In this document: one piece after another, positions 8,874 to 17,399 of the stretch | How the letters are laid out: the number at the start of each line of letters is the position of its first letter | Numbering within the stretch: position 1 is the first letter of the stretch | Assembly: GCF_018223345.1 (NCBI RefSeq) | Contig: NZ_CP073587.1 | Coordinates: 2,391,001-2,455,000 of the forward strand | Direction: 5' to 3' | DNA from: Shewanella yunxiaonensis | GTDB lineage: Bacteria > Pseudomonadota > Gammaproteobacteria > Enterobacterales > Shewanellaceae | Length of the DNA: 64,000 bases | Notes under the pieces: generated by a model | The model's database searches: none | What the model saw: the letters and a program-made list of their open reading frames with translations, nothing else | Told to the model about the DNA's origin: nothing | Translations under genes and position numbers: made by a program

Positions 8874-9671
8874 CTAACCTAAATCTTTCGGCGTTAACCC
8901 CAACTGCTTAAGAACCCGGAGATTATACTGCAATGCCCGCGATGGCGGGATAACCAGTGTGGTAATGGCATTGAGTGATGCTTCGGGCAAATCCTTTAAA
9001 TCAATCCATTCGGCTCGGCAATTTCCAATCGGCAAGTTAGTCGCTTCATATAAACAAACTTGATGGTCATCGGGATACCATTGCCTTAACAAATCGACCA
9101 ATACCTTAAGCCGCGCTTGGGTTGTCGCAAAACCGGTAAGTGTGTGTTCACCCGCTAGTGCGATTTGCCACAGTAAAACATAACCGGAATTGTCCAGATG
9201 ATGTTCAAAAAACATAAGCTGACTTGCTTCAAGACTTTGACAGCCATAATTTCCTGGGTCAATGCCTAAATCTGCCCATAAACAATCTTCTGCAGATATA
9301 CCCGGTTCCATTGAGGCACTATACCCCTCATTTTTTGCCCGACTGATGGCCATATGAGGAACACAAGCAAACACCCCCGGATGCCCATAAAATACTCCCA
9401 CCACCCTTTCCCCGGCACGAACGGAAGACATTATCGCGTCTGTCATCTGTTCATAGGTGATACGGCGGTTTTTAATTTCACCCTTTTTGGCATAGAACTG
9501 CTGTAGATCTGTAATATTGGGGTTTAGACTTTCTAACCAGCGTTGCCCATAGGCATCGGGCATTAATGAAAACACCTGCTGAGCGCCTTCAATATAGCTT
9601 TTCCCAATAACGGTCACCTGCCCAGCCAATTGCAGACCAGTGCCCACGCAAACTAGACTTCCCTTTTTCAT
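8874..9671 (-). CDS. sonM: Split borosin alpha-N-methyltransferase (SonM-like)
   Basis: A tetrapyrrole-methylase-fold SAM-dependent enzyme that methylates the peptide backbone of the SonA precursor. Visible marks are the N-terminal LVCVGTGLQLAGQ glycine motif, YGHPGVFACVPH, MEPGISAEDCLWADLGIDPG (SAM pocket) and ISTLVIPP-like text near the C-terminus (TTLVIPPSRALQYN). The length is 265 aa from the ATG at 9671, which starts the recognisable domain. The frame continues upstream to 9776, but those 35 residues do not look like the family. An AAGGA lies about 15 nt upstream of the ATG, rather far, so an in-frame TTG immediately before is also possible. It is the first gene of a leftward operon with sonA. 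Confidence 0.9.
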   Translation of the reverse strand: MKKGSLVCVGTGLQLAGQVTVIGKSYIEGAQQVFSLMPDAYGQRWLESLNPNITDLQQFYAKKGEIKNRRITYEQMTDAIMSSVRAGERVVGVFYGHPGVFACVPHMAISRAKNEGYSASMEPGISAEDCLWADLGIDPGNYGCQSLEASQLMFFEHHLDNSGYVLLWQIALAGEHTLTGFATTQARLKVLVDLLRQWYPDDHQVCLYEATNLPIGNCRAEWIDLKDLPEASLNAITTLVIPPSRALQYNLRVLKQLGLTPKDLG

Positions 9672-9954
9672 CAACGTTTTAACATTTCCTTGTCTTTCTG
9701 GCATTTTTACAAGATTTTCACCATTCTGGTGACTATTGCAGGCGTTTGCAATAATAGATAGGGATAGCCATAACACTTACAAAGATTTGTAAGAGAATCT
9801 TCATTCAACAAGTCACTGACTTGTAAAAAATGATCACAATAGAACTAATACAAAATCCATCTGTCCAACTTGCGACAGAACAACGATAATCCTTGTGTTT
9901 AATATTGGGGCTTGGTTATTATGGCCCGCAGTTTTTCAGGAAGCAGCAATCCAG

Positions 9955-10470
9955 ATGTCGATTAAAAACCAAAGTCTTACCCTTTTAGGCGCGGTTGCGC
10001 TCTCATTATCACTCAACGCCTGCAGCGTAATGGACTGGTTAGTGTACAAGCCCGATATTCCACAGGGTAACTACATGGAACCACAACAGGTTGAAAAATT
10101 GCGTGTCGATATGACCAAAGCTCAGGTTGAGTATGTTCTTGGTCGTCCGGTATTGCGTGACAGCTTTGCTGATAACACTTGGTATTATGTCTACCATTAC
10201 AAAAGCGGTCGCGACGCCAGCGTGGTACATAAAGAACTCATCGCCCATTTCAACGGTGACAAGCTGGCCTCAGTAACCGGCGATTACGAGATAAGTAAAG
10301 ACTTCAATACACCTTTGGATGAAACAACGCTGCTCGAAAACCACAGCCCAGATATGCTGCCACAGGTCCCGGCTCAGCGACCAGAAGCGAAGCCATTAGT
10401 GGAAGAAAATAATCCTGCTAAAACTAATGAGACAAAAACCGAACAAAGTACGCCGAATAATCGGGAGTAA
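9955..10470 (+). CDS. bamE: Outer membrane assembly lipoprotein BamE (SmpA)
   Basis: A small outer-membrane lipoprotein of the BAM complex that stabilises BamA-BamD during beta-barrel insertion. The signal peptide ends in a lipobox LNAC (Cys about residue 23 from the ATG at 9955). The conserved SmpA/OmlA domain follows: IPQGNYMEPQQVEKLRVDMT, then VEYVLGRPVLRDSF and WYYVYHYKSG. The C-terminus has a Pro/Glu-rich tail of about 40 residues beyond the usual domain. The frame is open to 9895, but the added N-terminus would bury the signal peptide. It is divergent from sonM. Confidence 0.93.
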   Translation: MSIKNQSLTLLGAVALSLSLNACSVMDWLVYKPDIPQGNYMEPQQVEKLRVDMTKAQVEYVLGRPVLRDSFADNTWYYVYHYKSGRDASVVHKELIAHFNGDKLASVTGDYEISKDFNTPLDETTLLENHSPDMLPQVPAQRPEAKPLVEENNPAKTNETKTEQSTPNNRE

Positions 10471-10480
10471 TGTTTGAGTA

Positions 10481-10508
10481 AAAAAAAGCGCCATTAGGCG
10501 CTTTTTTT
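10481..10508. terminator. Bidirectional terminator between bamE and rnfH
   Basis: The stem AAAAAAAGCGCC/GGCGCTTTTTTT with loop ATTA is symmetrical, with A and T runs, and lies between two convergent genes. It serves both. Confidence 0.9.
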
Positions 10509-10512
10509 ACAC

Positions 10513-10848
10513 TTAGCTGATTTTCGCACCGGTGGTCTTGTTAATACGACCTTCTTCTTTGGCCTTTTCAGCTCTTTTGCGCCGGACATCTTTTGGATCT
10601 GCAATCAGTGGCCGATATATTTCCACTCGCTGCCCTGGCTGCAGCTCATCATCAGGCTTCATCTGATGACTAAAACATCCCAGTTTAATATTTGCCAAAT
10701 CTATCTCAGGAAAAAACTCGCAAATGCGGCTTTTGTTAACCGCATCTAAAAAGGTTGTACCTGGAAGTACCGACACAGCAATGACTTTCTGCTGATCAGG
10801 CAATGCATAAATTACCTCAACGGTAAATGCAGCGTCATTTGCCACCAT
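10513..10848 (-). CDS. rnfH: RnfH family ubiquitin-like protein
   Basis: A 111-aa beta-grasp protein of the RnfH (UPF0125) family. It begins VEVIYALPDQQKVI and includes the family block CEFFPEIDLANIKLGCFS followed by PGQRVEIYRPLIADPKDVRRKRAEKA. The biochemical role is unsettled; in some bacteria rnfH is found with rnf electron-transport genes, and in gammaproteobacteria it regularly follows ratA, as here. Its start overlaps the ratA end by 14 bp, so the two are translationally coupled. It is convergent with bamE across a shared terminator. Confidence 0.92.
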   Translation of the reverse strand: MVANDAAFTVEVIYALPDQQKVIAVSVLPGTTFLDAVNKSRICEFFPEIDLANIKLGCFSHQMKPDDELQPGQRVEIYRPLIADPKDVRRKRAEKAKEEGRINKTTGAKIS

Positions 10849-11272
10849 ACACCTCCTTCGCTCTGGAAGTAAAAGCCGTCACCATCGATGCAACCAACTC
10901 TCTAAACACCCGGCCAAATGCCATGCCCACGATGCTGTTGGAAAACTCGAACTCCAACTCGAACTCCACTTTACAAGCATCTTCAGCCAGTGCTGTAAAT
11001 TTCCAGCTACCATACAGGTGCTTAAAAGGGCCATTTTCCAAACGCAATTCAATGCTTTTACCGGCAACCACCTGGTTTCGAGTGGTAAATGTTTTACTGA
11101 TCCCAGCCTTGCTGATATCCACTGAAGCCACCATAGTTTTGCCATCAAACTCCAGCACCTTACCACCGACACAGCCCGGCAAAAACTCCTTATATGACTC
11201 AACATCATTCACCAAATCATACATCTGCTGGGCGCTGTAACGTACCAGAATATTTCGAGAAACGTGCGACAT
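10835..11272 (-). CDS. ratA: RatA / Coq10-type START domain protein
   Basis: A 145-aa SRPBCC/START-fold protein, with SRNILVRYSAQQMYDLVNDVESY at its start and FEFSNSIVGMAFGRVF near the C-terminus. Relatives are Coq10 proteins, which bind ubiquinone and support respiration; the E. coli member RatA (PasT) was also reported to block 70S ribosome formation. The ATG at 11272 (MSHVSRN) matches family N-termini; an upstream in-frame start at 11293 adds seven unusual residues. It is divergent from smpB, the usual gammaproteobacterial order. Confidence 0.92.
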   Translation of the reverse strand: MSHVSRNILVRYSAQQMYDLVNDVESYKEFLPGCVGGKVLEFDGKTMVASVDISKAGISKTFTTRNQVVAGKSIELRLENGPFKHLYGSWKFTALAEDACKVEFELEFEFSNSIVGMAFGRVFRELVASMVTAFTSRAKEVYGGK

Positions 11273-11472
11273 CCGTTTTTTCAGTCTCCGCATAGGCGAG
11301 AAAATCAGCCCTGGATTTTAACACGCCAGAGATAAAACGCACCTTTACTAAAAATGATGTGGAGCTTGCCGCATAAAAAATACACATACAGCTAACGGAG
11401 TATTTGAATCGCTTTAAAATAATGCGTTTGGCCAATTCCAAATTAGCAGTGGCTGCGTATAATAGCGGGCCT

Positions 11473-11955
11473 ATGGCTAAGAAGAACGCAAAAAGCAAAG
11501 GCGCACAGCCGGCGACCATCGCCCGCAACAAACGCGCCACCTTTGAATTCCGTTTCGACGAAAAGATCGAAGCGGGTCTTTCGCTTATGGGGTGGGAAGT
11601 AAAAGCAATCCGTGCCGGAAAAATCAATCTGTCAGAAAGCTTTGTGCAGATGAAAAATGGTGAAGCCTTCCTGCACAACTGTACGATCACCCCGCTGAAT
11701 ACTGCATCTACTCACGTTATCTGTGACCCAACACGCCCACGTAAGCTGTTACTTAATCGTCGAGAACTCGACAGACTGGCAGGGCAAGTAGAACGGCAAG
11801 GTTACGCTATCGTGCCCATCTCCATGTATTGGCGCAAAGGTGCCTGGGTAAAAGTGGAAATCGGTCTGGGTAAAGGTAAGAAAGCCCATGACAAACGCGA
11901 AGACATTAAACAGCGTGACTGGGCTATTGAAAAAGCCCGAATGATGAAAAAATAA
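11473..11955 (+). CDS. smpB: tmRNA-binding protein SmpB
   Basis: SmpB binds the tRNA-like domain of tmRNA and brings it to stalled ribosomes in trans-translation. At 160 aa it is the normal length. The OB-fold starts at [26 protein letters not shown], and the basic C-terminal tail [15 protein letters not shown]...KARMMKK inserts into the empty mRNA channel. The ATG at 11473 gives the standard N-terminus (MAKKNAK); the frame is open further upstream to 11404 but without family similarity. Its RNA partner ssrA starts 107 nt downstream. Confidence 0.96.
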   Translation: MAKKNAKSKGAQPATIARNKRATFEFRFDEKIEAGLSLMGWEVKAIRAGKINLSESFVQMKNGEAFLHNCTITPLNTASTHVICDPTRPRKLLLNRRELDRLAGQVERQGYAIVPISMYWRKGAWVKVEIGLGKGKKAHDKREDIKQRDWAIEKARMMKK

Positions 11956-12061
11956 TGTATGGTTTATCCGTAAGTTGCTCGAATAACCAGCAAACAGTTG
12001 TAGCCTTATCCTTGAAAACTTGGTGAACAATCCCAATAAAGGTTACAATTGATAATATCTT

Positions 12062-12416
12062 GGGGGCGATTCTGGATTCGACGGGATTCGCGAAACTCCG
12101 GGAGCATGCCGAGGGGCGGTTGGCCTCGTTAAAAGCCGCAAAGTTATAGTTGCAAACGACGATAACTACGCTCTAGCCGCTTAATGCCGCTAGCCATCTA
12201 CCACAGGTCTCGCACATGGGCAGTGGATTTGATGGTCACCTTACATCGTGCTAGCGAGGGAACCTTGTTTGGGGGTGAACCGCGAAACAGTACCAAACTC
12301 ACCGTTTGAAATCCTGTCTTTCGGAGTTTAACCGGTTAAATAAAAGAGAGACTAAGCATGTAGGGCCCTGAATGTAGGTGTTCCGGACGCGGGTTCAAGT
12401 CCCGCCGCCTCCACCA
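12062..12416 (+). ncRNA. ssrA: Transfer-messenger RNA (tmRNA)
   Basis: This 355-nt RNA rescues stalled ribosomes. The 5' end GGGGGCG pairs with CGCCUCC before the 3' ACCA to form the acceptor stem, and the T-arm GGGTTCAAGTCCC is intact. The tag reading frame at 12152-12184 encodes ANDDNYALAA followed by TAA, a typical proteobacterial degradation tag. The conserved GATTCTGGATTCGACGGGA is at the 5' end. The 3' end was used as integration site by the neighbouring island but remains complete. Confidence 0.97.
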
Positions 12417-12428
12417 CTTGAAAGAACG

Positions 12429-12452
12429 AAGACGTCCACGGACGTCTTTTTT
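12429..12452 (+). terminator. ssrA terminator
   Basis: The stem AAGACGTCC/GGACGTCTT with an AC loop runs into TTTTTT, 12 nt after the tmRNA 3' end. Confidence 0.88.
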
Positions 12453-12593
12453 CTTGCCTAAAATAAGCTAAAATCAATAAGTTATACGACTTTACTCATT
12501 TTTTAACGTTCATTGTTATCCGAAAACATCCGCTTGCGATAGATACAATACAAGTTACACTGATCGAAATTCACTCAGATTGGTGTACCAAAT

Positions 12594-13826
12594 ATGGCAA
12601 GAAGTACTAAACAACTCAGTGATACGGAGATCCGAGCAGCAAAACCTAAAGACAAGGAATATAACTTGTTTGATGGGCTAGGTTTACGCTTGAGGATAAA
12701 GCCAAACGGCTCAAAGCTCTGGTTATTGAACTACACGCGACCCACCAATAAAAAGCGCGCTAACCTCAGTCTAGGTAGCTATCCCGCAATCTCTTTAGCC
12801 AAGGCTAGGGCTTTAGTACTTGATGCCCGTGCCTTATTGGCGGAAAACATAGACCCTAAGCTTCACAGAGAACAAGCCGCCGCCGCTGAAGCGGCTCTCA
12901 AAGTTAATACCTTTGAAAAGGTGGCCAGTGATTGGTTTGAAATAAAGCGCGACAGCATCACATCTGATCATGCTGCTAAAACCTGGAGTTCTCTCCAACT
13001 ACACATACTCCCCTATCTAGGCAGCACACCTATTGGTCAAGTGACAGCCCCCATGGTGATCAGTATTTTCCGCCCTATTGAAGCTAAAGGCTCTCTTGAA
13101 ACAGTTAAACGGCTATCGCAACGGATCAACGAAATTATGGTCTATGCAGTCAACACTGGTTTGATCCACGCGAACCCACTTTCTGGCATTAAAGCAGCCT
13201 TCAAGAAGCCCAAGAAGCAACACATGGCCGCTATGGTTCCATCGGAATTACCAGAGCTAATGCAATCACTTGCATATGCCAGCATTCGAAGAACCACCCG
13301 TTTTTTAATCGAATGGCAACTACACACAATGACCAGGCCAAATGAAGCCGCTGCAGCACGCTGGGATGAAATTAATTTTGATGACCGAATTTGGGTTATA
13401 CCCGCAGAACGTATGAAGATGAAGAAGGAACACATCATCCCTCTTTCAAATGAAAGTCTATCGATTCTCAATAACTTAAAGCAAATCAGTGGTAATCGTG
13501 AATATCTATTCCCTGCTGACAGAGATCCTAAGAAGCATTGCAATGAACAAACTGCTAATGCAGCTCTTAAACGAATGGGATTACAAGATCGAACGACAGC
13601 CCATGGGTTACGTTCATTAGCCAGTACCACATTAAATGAACAGGGTTTTGATTTTGATGTCGTCGAAGCCGCGTTAGCACACACTGATCGGAATCAGGTG
13701 CGCAGTGCATATAACCGCGCGACATATCTCGAACGCCGACGAGAAATGATGAATTGGTGGAGCAAACATATTGTTCAAGCTTCGGTATCTAACGCCAGCT
13801 TGGCAACATCGTTGGAGATACTGTAA
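12594..13826 (+). CDS. P4-type tyrosine integrase
   Basis: A site-specific recombinase of 410 aa that presumably integrates the island at ssrA. The N-terminal DUF4102 arm-binding domain (LSDTEIRAAKPKDKEYNLFD, then GLGLRLRIKPNGSKLW) is followed by a SAM-like core-binding domain (about 105-200) and the catalytic domain. Catalytic residues can be seen: Arg in TMTRPNEA, His-Gly-Leu-Arg in TTAHGLRS, His in LAHTD, and Tyr in SAYNRATYLERR. It starts 177 bp from the tmRNA end and reads away from it, the usual layout for P4-like islands. Its stop overlaps the next gene (TAATG). Confidence 0.95.
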   Translation: MARSTKQLSDTEIRAAKPKDKEYNLFDGLGLRLRIKPNGSKLWLLNYTRPTNKKRANLSLGSYPAISLAKARALVLDARALLAENIDPKLHREQAAAAEAALKVNTFEKVASDWFEIKRDSITSDHAAKTWSSLQLHILPYLGSTPIGQVTAPMVISIFRPIEAKGSLETVKRLSQRINEIMVYAVNTGLIHANPLSGIKAAFKKPKKQHMAAMVPSELPELMQSLAYASIRRTTRFLIEWQLHTMTRPNEAAAARWDEINFDDRIWVIPAERMKMKKEHIIPLSNESLSILNNLKQISGNREYLFPADRDPKKHCNEQTANAALKRMGLQDRTTAHGLRSLASTTLNEQGFDFDVVEAALAHTDRNQVRSAYNRATYLERRREMMNWWSKHIVQASVSNASLATSLEIL

Positions 13827-14578
13827 TGAATAGACTATTGCTAAGGAAAACCAACATTCTCCCTGATGATCGACAAACATTGCATAAATACGGCTTTAGC
13901 GATCCCGAAATTGACAGACTACGTGCTTGGGTAATGTCTAATCCATGGGAAATAAACGAGGTTAATGAAGCCAGACAAAAAATCGACGAAATTAAAACAC
14001 ATATAGCTGAGATAAAGGAAAAATTGGCAGAGATCACAGCAACTACCCCTTCTCTCACGTTGGAATTGAATCATTTATGTAAACAATTCCACGAATCGCC
14101 ACGCCCATCGATTACTGAAGGTTTTCCTTTCCTAGAAGCCGAACAGCAACCTAATGCAATAGACGCTCAACATCAGCTAGAGGATGAATTTGCCATGTTA
14201 GAGCAATGCATTGACAGTTATCTAACAAATTGTGACAGCGCAACGTTGTTATCATTTCATAACATCACTATGGAAATAAAAGAAACGACAGGGAAAGAAC
14301 GCTTAATCACTGGCCTACGTAATATTTGGTCCCAAAAACATCCTGAAGACACTGCAATAACAGGAAATAAATTCCTCAATTTTTTAGCGATCTTATTCAT
14401 GAGTTCTGACAACAAGCACGCTAAAGCAGCAAGTCCAGATGCCGTGAAACAATGGTGTATAAATCTAAGAAAATCAGATTTTAAGTCAGGGAAAAGACTA
14501 TGTTTTCCTTTGAATATCTATATCGAGGAAGATGGCACAGAAACGTACTTAGACTCCCCGCCCACAATTCCAGAATAG
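13826..14578 (+). CDS. Hypothetical protein coupled to the integrase
   Basis: I do not recognise this 250-aa protein. The ATG overlaps the integrase stop (TAATG), so the two are translationally coupled. Residues about 40-75 form a probable coiled coil (NEARQKIDEIKTHIAEIKEK). There is no signal peptide and no membrane segment. The C-terminal half (about 120-250) contains conserved-looking text such as ITGLRNIWSQKHPEDTA and VKQWCINLRKSDF, but no catalytic motif I can name. Its position suggests a role in island maintenance or excision control, which is inference only. Confidence 0.7.
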   Translation: MNRLLLRKTNILPDDRQTLHKYGFSDPEIDRLRAWVMSNPWEINEVNEARQKIDEIKTHIAEIKEKLAEITATTPSLTLELNHLCKQFHESPRPSITEGFPFLEAEQQPNAIDAQHQLEDEFAMLEQCIDSYLTNCDSATLLSFHNITMEIKETTGKERLITGLRNIWSQKHPEDTAITGNKFLNFLAILFMSSDNKHAKAASPDAVKQWCINLRKSDFKSGKRLCFPLNIYIEEDGTETYLDSPPTIPE

Positions 14579-14719
14579 CCGCAAGTATAAAACAGCAAAT
14601 TTTAACTGTAGTTTTATACCTGACATAGTCTGAGCATTTGGCATGATGACTCCGAAGTAATTCAGAAGTGACTTTTAATGAGTTATTTCGTTTTAAAAAA
14701 TTCAGTGGAGAATTATATC

Positions 14720-14986
14720 ATGTTAGAAAATAGTATGCGTGTCGTCCGCAAACCTGAGGTTAAAAACTTGCTTGGTATAAGCCACAGCACTCTACACGAA
14801 CGAATCAACGAAGGCTTATTGCCAAAGCCATTTCGTTTATCAGGCAGAGCTGTAGGCTGGTACGAGTATGAAATCCAATACATTCTGTCAGCACTAGCAG
14901 CAGAGGTGTCAGACAGTGCGTTAGCTGATGTTGTAAATACACTAATTAAAAAACGTAAGGAGGCTTGGGCTTCGTTAAGACAATAA
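14720..14986 (+). CDS. AlpA-family transcriptional regulator
   Basis: A small (88 aa) winged-helix DNA-binding protein of the AlpA/MerR-like phage regulator family: RVVRKPEVKNLLGISHSTLHERI is the helix-turn-helix, followed by GLLPKPFRLSGRAVGWYEYEI, the family hallmark. Such proteins activate excision or transcription in P4-like satellites and islands. The ATG at 14720 has GGAG 9 nt upstream. A longer in-frame start at 14678 adds 14 residues without family similarity. It lies between the integrase operon and the YfjJ-like gene. Confidence 0.85.
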   Translation: MLENSMRVVRKPEVKNLLGISHSTLHERINEGLLPKPFRLSGRAVGWYEYEIQYILSALAAEVSDSALADVVNTLIKKRKEAWASLRQ

Positions 14987-15190
14987 AAAAGTATTTCGTC
15001 ATACAGCAATCTTGGGGCAACAGGGAAACCCCAGGATGCTGTGAAATAAACGCCATCAAATCCTATCGAACATTTACGCACATTAACAACGATTTCAAAC
15101 GGTTTTTTACCCACTATTTTGAAACTGCAATTAGTCGGAAAGCGGCAAGACGCCTATGGCTGGCAACAACACTAAATAAGATTTAGCGGG

Positions 15191-15205
15191 GGATATTAAT
15201 AATAT
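15191..15205. promoter_or_regulatory. Palindrome upstream of the YfjJ-like gene
   Basis: GATATT-AAT-AATATC, 25 bp before the YfjJ-like start codon. It could be an operator (for instance for the AlpA protein) or a small hairpin near the ribosome binding site. There is no further support. Confidence 0.3.
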
Positions 15206-15782
15206 CTCCTTAAGAATAACCAACTCTTTATGGAGGAAGATGCATATGGAATATCAAGAATGGCTGTGTCAAACGCTGATTTCTACTGCTACGAAGGAAA
15301 AGAATGGAAGGTGAATAACCTACCATCCGGTTGTGATCTTGACATACTTGATGCGATGTTCAATCTGGTATTTGCCTACCAAAGCTATCATTACCGAATG
15401 CTGGCTATTCGCTATGATTTACACCAACCAAAGTACGTAGAAGATAATAAACGAATGACCGTTTTTTTTAGGCGACTGAATAAGCGTCTTAGCTCAAAAT
15501 ACAAAGGCATTGACATGAAATACCTATGGGTTAGAGAGCAAGCGAAAGTTGATGCCCCCCACTACCATATCTTGCTACTGCTCAATGGCCAAAAAGTTAA
15601 CTACCCTGAAAATATTTCAAAAATTTGCAACGATATCTGGAGCGATATGGGCGGTATGCTCTATTACCCAGAAAACCTTTATTACGACATTAGCAGAGGA
15701 AATACTAATCAAGTGGGACGGTTGCTGTATCGAGTAAGCTATTTGGCCAAGGGAAAGGATAAAGATAAACGACCAGTTCAAA

Positions 15783-17031
15783 CAGGGTAAGAGCATGAAT
15801 GCTTAAATATCACCCAACGTCTTTAAACCTGCTGTTAGTACCTGCTCCAGATAATCAGTGCTACCGTGTGCACGCTTCTGTTTGCGTGGAATACTGATTT
15901 TTCGAGTTGTTTCCGCTTGGAGCATATTCAATGCTATCTTCCTTGCTCCGGACAATACCTCCGCCGCATTGCCTCTATATATTTGGCATTGGTCTTCCTT
16001 CATCGACGCGTCCAGCACCCAATGCAGGCTATTTTCAACCGCCCAGTGGCTGCGTACCGCATTGGCAAAACGGGCCTTGCTCAGTTTGGCTGAACTGATG
16101 TAATAACGGTACTCAAGGGATTCATTACCGCTTTTCGTTCGACGATAGCTCAGCGCAACACCGATACTTTTAAGCCCTTTCCATTCTGGGAAGGCGTCGG
16201 CTAAGCTGCCTGCGTCCATAACACAATAGGCTCTGGCTTCGTTACGTCCGTGCTGCTTCTCTAAGCAAAGCACTTCTTCGTTAATCTCGCTGGAAAGAAC
16301 TTTACGAACGGCATCGTGCAGCGCTTTTTGATTACCTTTTACGGCAAGCAAATAATCACCACCGCGCTCAATAATTTGTTCAGCGATATCTGTCTGACAT
16401 CCCATAGCATCTATCGATATCAGACAACCTTTAATATCCAACAGCGCCAGTAATGCGGGAATGGCGGTAATTTCATTGGACTTACTTTCGGTTTTAACTT
16501 GCCCAAGCACGACATTATTTTCTGTTGCGAAGGCATTTACCATGTGGATGGCTGACAGTCTATTCTGGCGATTATATGAACCACATAGCCGTTTACCATC
16601 TATCGCAATAAGCTGACCTTCAGATAACTCCACAACAGACTTCATCCAGTCGATAAAGCAATGCTGAAACTGATCGCTATCTATTCTCGATACGACTCGA
16701 GCAATAGTGTCATGAACAGGTAACCCATTCTTAAACAGGCCTTTTTCGATAAACCAGTTAAAGTGCAGATCGCCAAAATCTTCGATATCTTCCCAGCCTT
16801 GTGCTCCAGCTATTGAGGCACAAACCACGAGGAATAAAATATCAGTGAATAGGTGCTCGACTTTGGCTGACTGACGAGGGTCTTCTAAGGTACTAAAGAA
16901 CTGTTGAAATGCACCGGAGTTCATAGGGCTCTCCACAAAAGAGAGTATAAGATCACAGCCAGTATGAACCGTCCAGCCCTTTGGGAGAATGTCAGTCTAA
17001 TAGCTCAAATTATGTTCGTGATCTTGCCCTG
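15783..17031 (-). mobile_element. ISAs1-family insertion sequence (1249 bp)
   Basis: The ends are imperfect inverted repeats: CAGGGTAAGAGCATGAAT on the left, CAGGGCAAGATCACGAAC on the right (14 of 18 identical). They are flanked by exact 10-bp target duplications CCAGTTCAAA at 15773-15782 and 17032-17041. The single gene is the transposase. The intact duplications show a fairly recent insertion. Confidence 0.93.
15803..16924 (-). CDS. ISAs1-family transposase
   Basis: A DDE transposase of 373 aa. The catalytic region is seen as LIAIDGKRLCGS, CLISIDAMGCQTDIA and SHWAVENSLHWVLDASMKED, the last being the ISAs1 signature with the catalytic Glu. The N-terminal DUF4338-like/DBD_Tnp region reads LEDPRQSAKVEHLFTDILF. 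The ATG at 16924 has GGAGAG 5-10 nt upstream; the in-frame GTG at 16936 overlaps it. The length is close to full for the family and no frameshift is seen, so it is probably active. Confidence 0.94.
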   Translation of the reverse strand: MNSGAFQQFFSTLEDPRQSAKVEHLFTDILFLVVCASIAGAQGWEDIEDFGDLHFNWFIEKGLFKNGLPVHDTIARVVSRIDSDQFQHCFIDWMKSVVELSEGQLIAIDGKRLCGSYNRQNRLSAIHMVNAFATENNVVLGQVKTESKSNEITAIPALLALLDIKGCLISIDAMGCQTDIAEQIIERGGDYLLAVKGNQKALHDAVRKVLSSEINEEVLCLEKQHGRNEARAYCVMDAGSLADAFPEWKGLKSIGVALSYRRTKSGNESLEYRYYISSAKLSKARFANAVRSHWAVENSLHWVLDASMKEDQCQIYRGNAAEVLSGARKIALNMLQAETTRKISIPRKQKRAHGSTDYLEQVLTAGLKTLGDI

Positions 17032-17094
17032 CCAGTTCAAACTAAAAGATTTGGCTGTTCGCGATTAACACCCAAAGTCAAACAAGATGGCTAG

Positions 17095-17399
17095 CACATG
17101 TCAGCCATAGCTGACTATGCATATATAAAATTCAATCACTAAATTCGAAGGCTTTCCAAAAGGCTTTCCAAAAGGCTTTCAGCCCGATGCTAACAACAGA
17201 GTGATACAGTGAAATCAATGAACGTTAACTTCTGGAATTCCGCTATGATGAGGCTAAATCATACATGATTGTCTAACTATAATTTGCCCCTTAATGAGTT
17301 AACAGCTTAACTCTAGGCTAACTCTAGCATCGCAACGTTGAACAAATTTTAGCAATGACACAGAATGTCTACAGGGCTCAGACTTTGCCATTAAGGATA
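17095..17399. other. Non-coding stretch with a 12-bp tandem repeat
   Basis: No gene is seen between the broken YfjJ-like gene and the CoiA-like gene, both of which end here. The stretch holds the tandem repeat at 17150-17180 and a direct repeat of TAACTCTAG words at about 17308-17328. Confidence 0.5.
17150..17180. repeat. 12-bp tandem repeat, 2.6 copies
   Basis: The unit GGCTTTCCAAAA occurs twice exactly, followed by GGCTTTC. No function is evident. Confidence 0.8.

Larger units (their letters stand above)
15230..17094 (+). pseudogene. YfjJ / inovirus Gp2-like gene split by an IS
   Basis: The 5' part (15230-15782) encodes about 184 residues like the YagK/YfjJ C-terminal (inovirus Gp2-like) family found in P4-like islands. 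It includes YLWVREQAKVDAPHYHILLL, the HxH-like region of replication-initiator-type folds. An ISAs1-family element is inserted at codon 184. Removing the IS and one copy of its 10-bp duplication restores the frame, which continues as TKRFGCSRLTPKVKQDG and stops at 17094, giving a protein of about 199 residues. The RFGCSR text matches the usual end of this family. The gene as it stands is broken. Confidence 0.82.

Noticed and set aside
9672..9776. N-terminal extension of the SonM frame
   Set aside because: The SAM-binding glycine motif begins just after residue 36 of the long version, and the extra residues do not resemble the family.
14965..15186. Rightward frame of 73 codons after the AlpA gene
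   Set aside because: It overlaps the AlpA 3' end, has no good ribosome binding site and no recognisable pattern.
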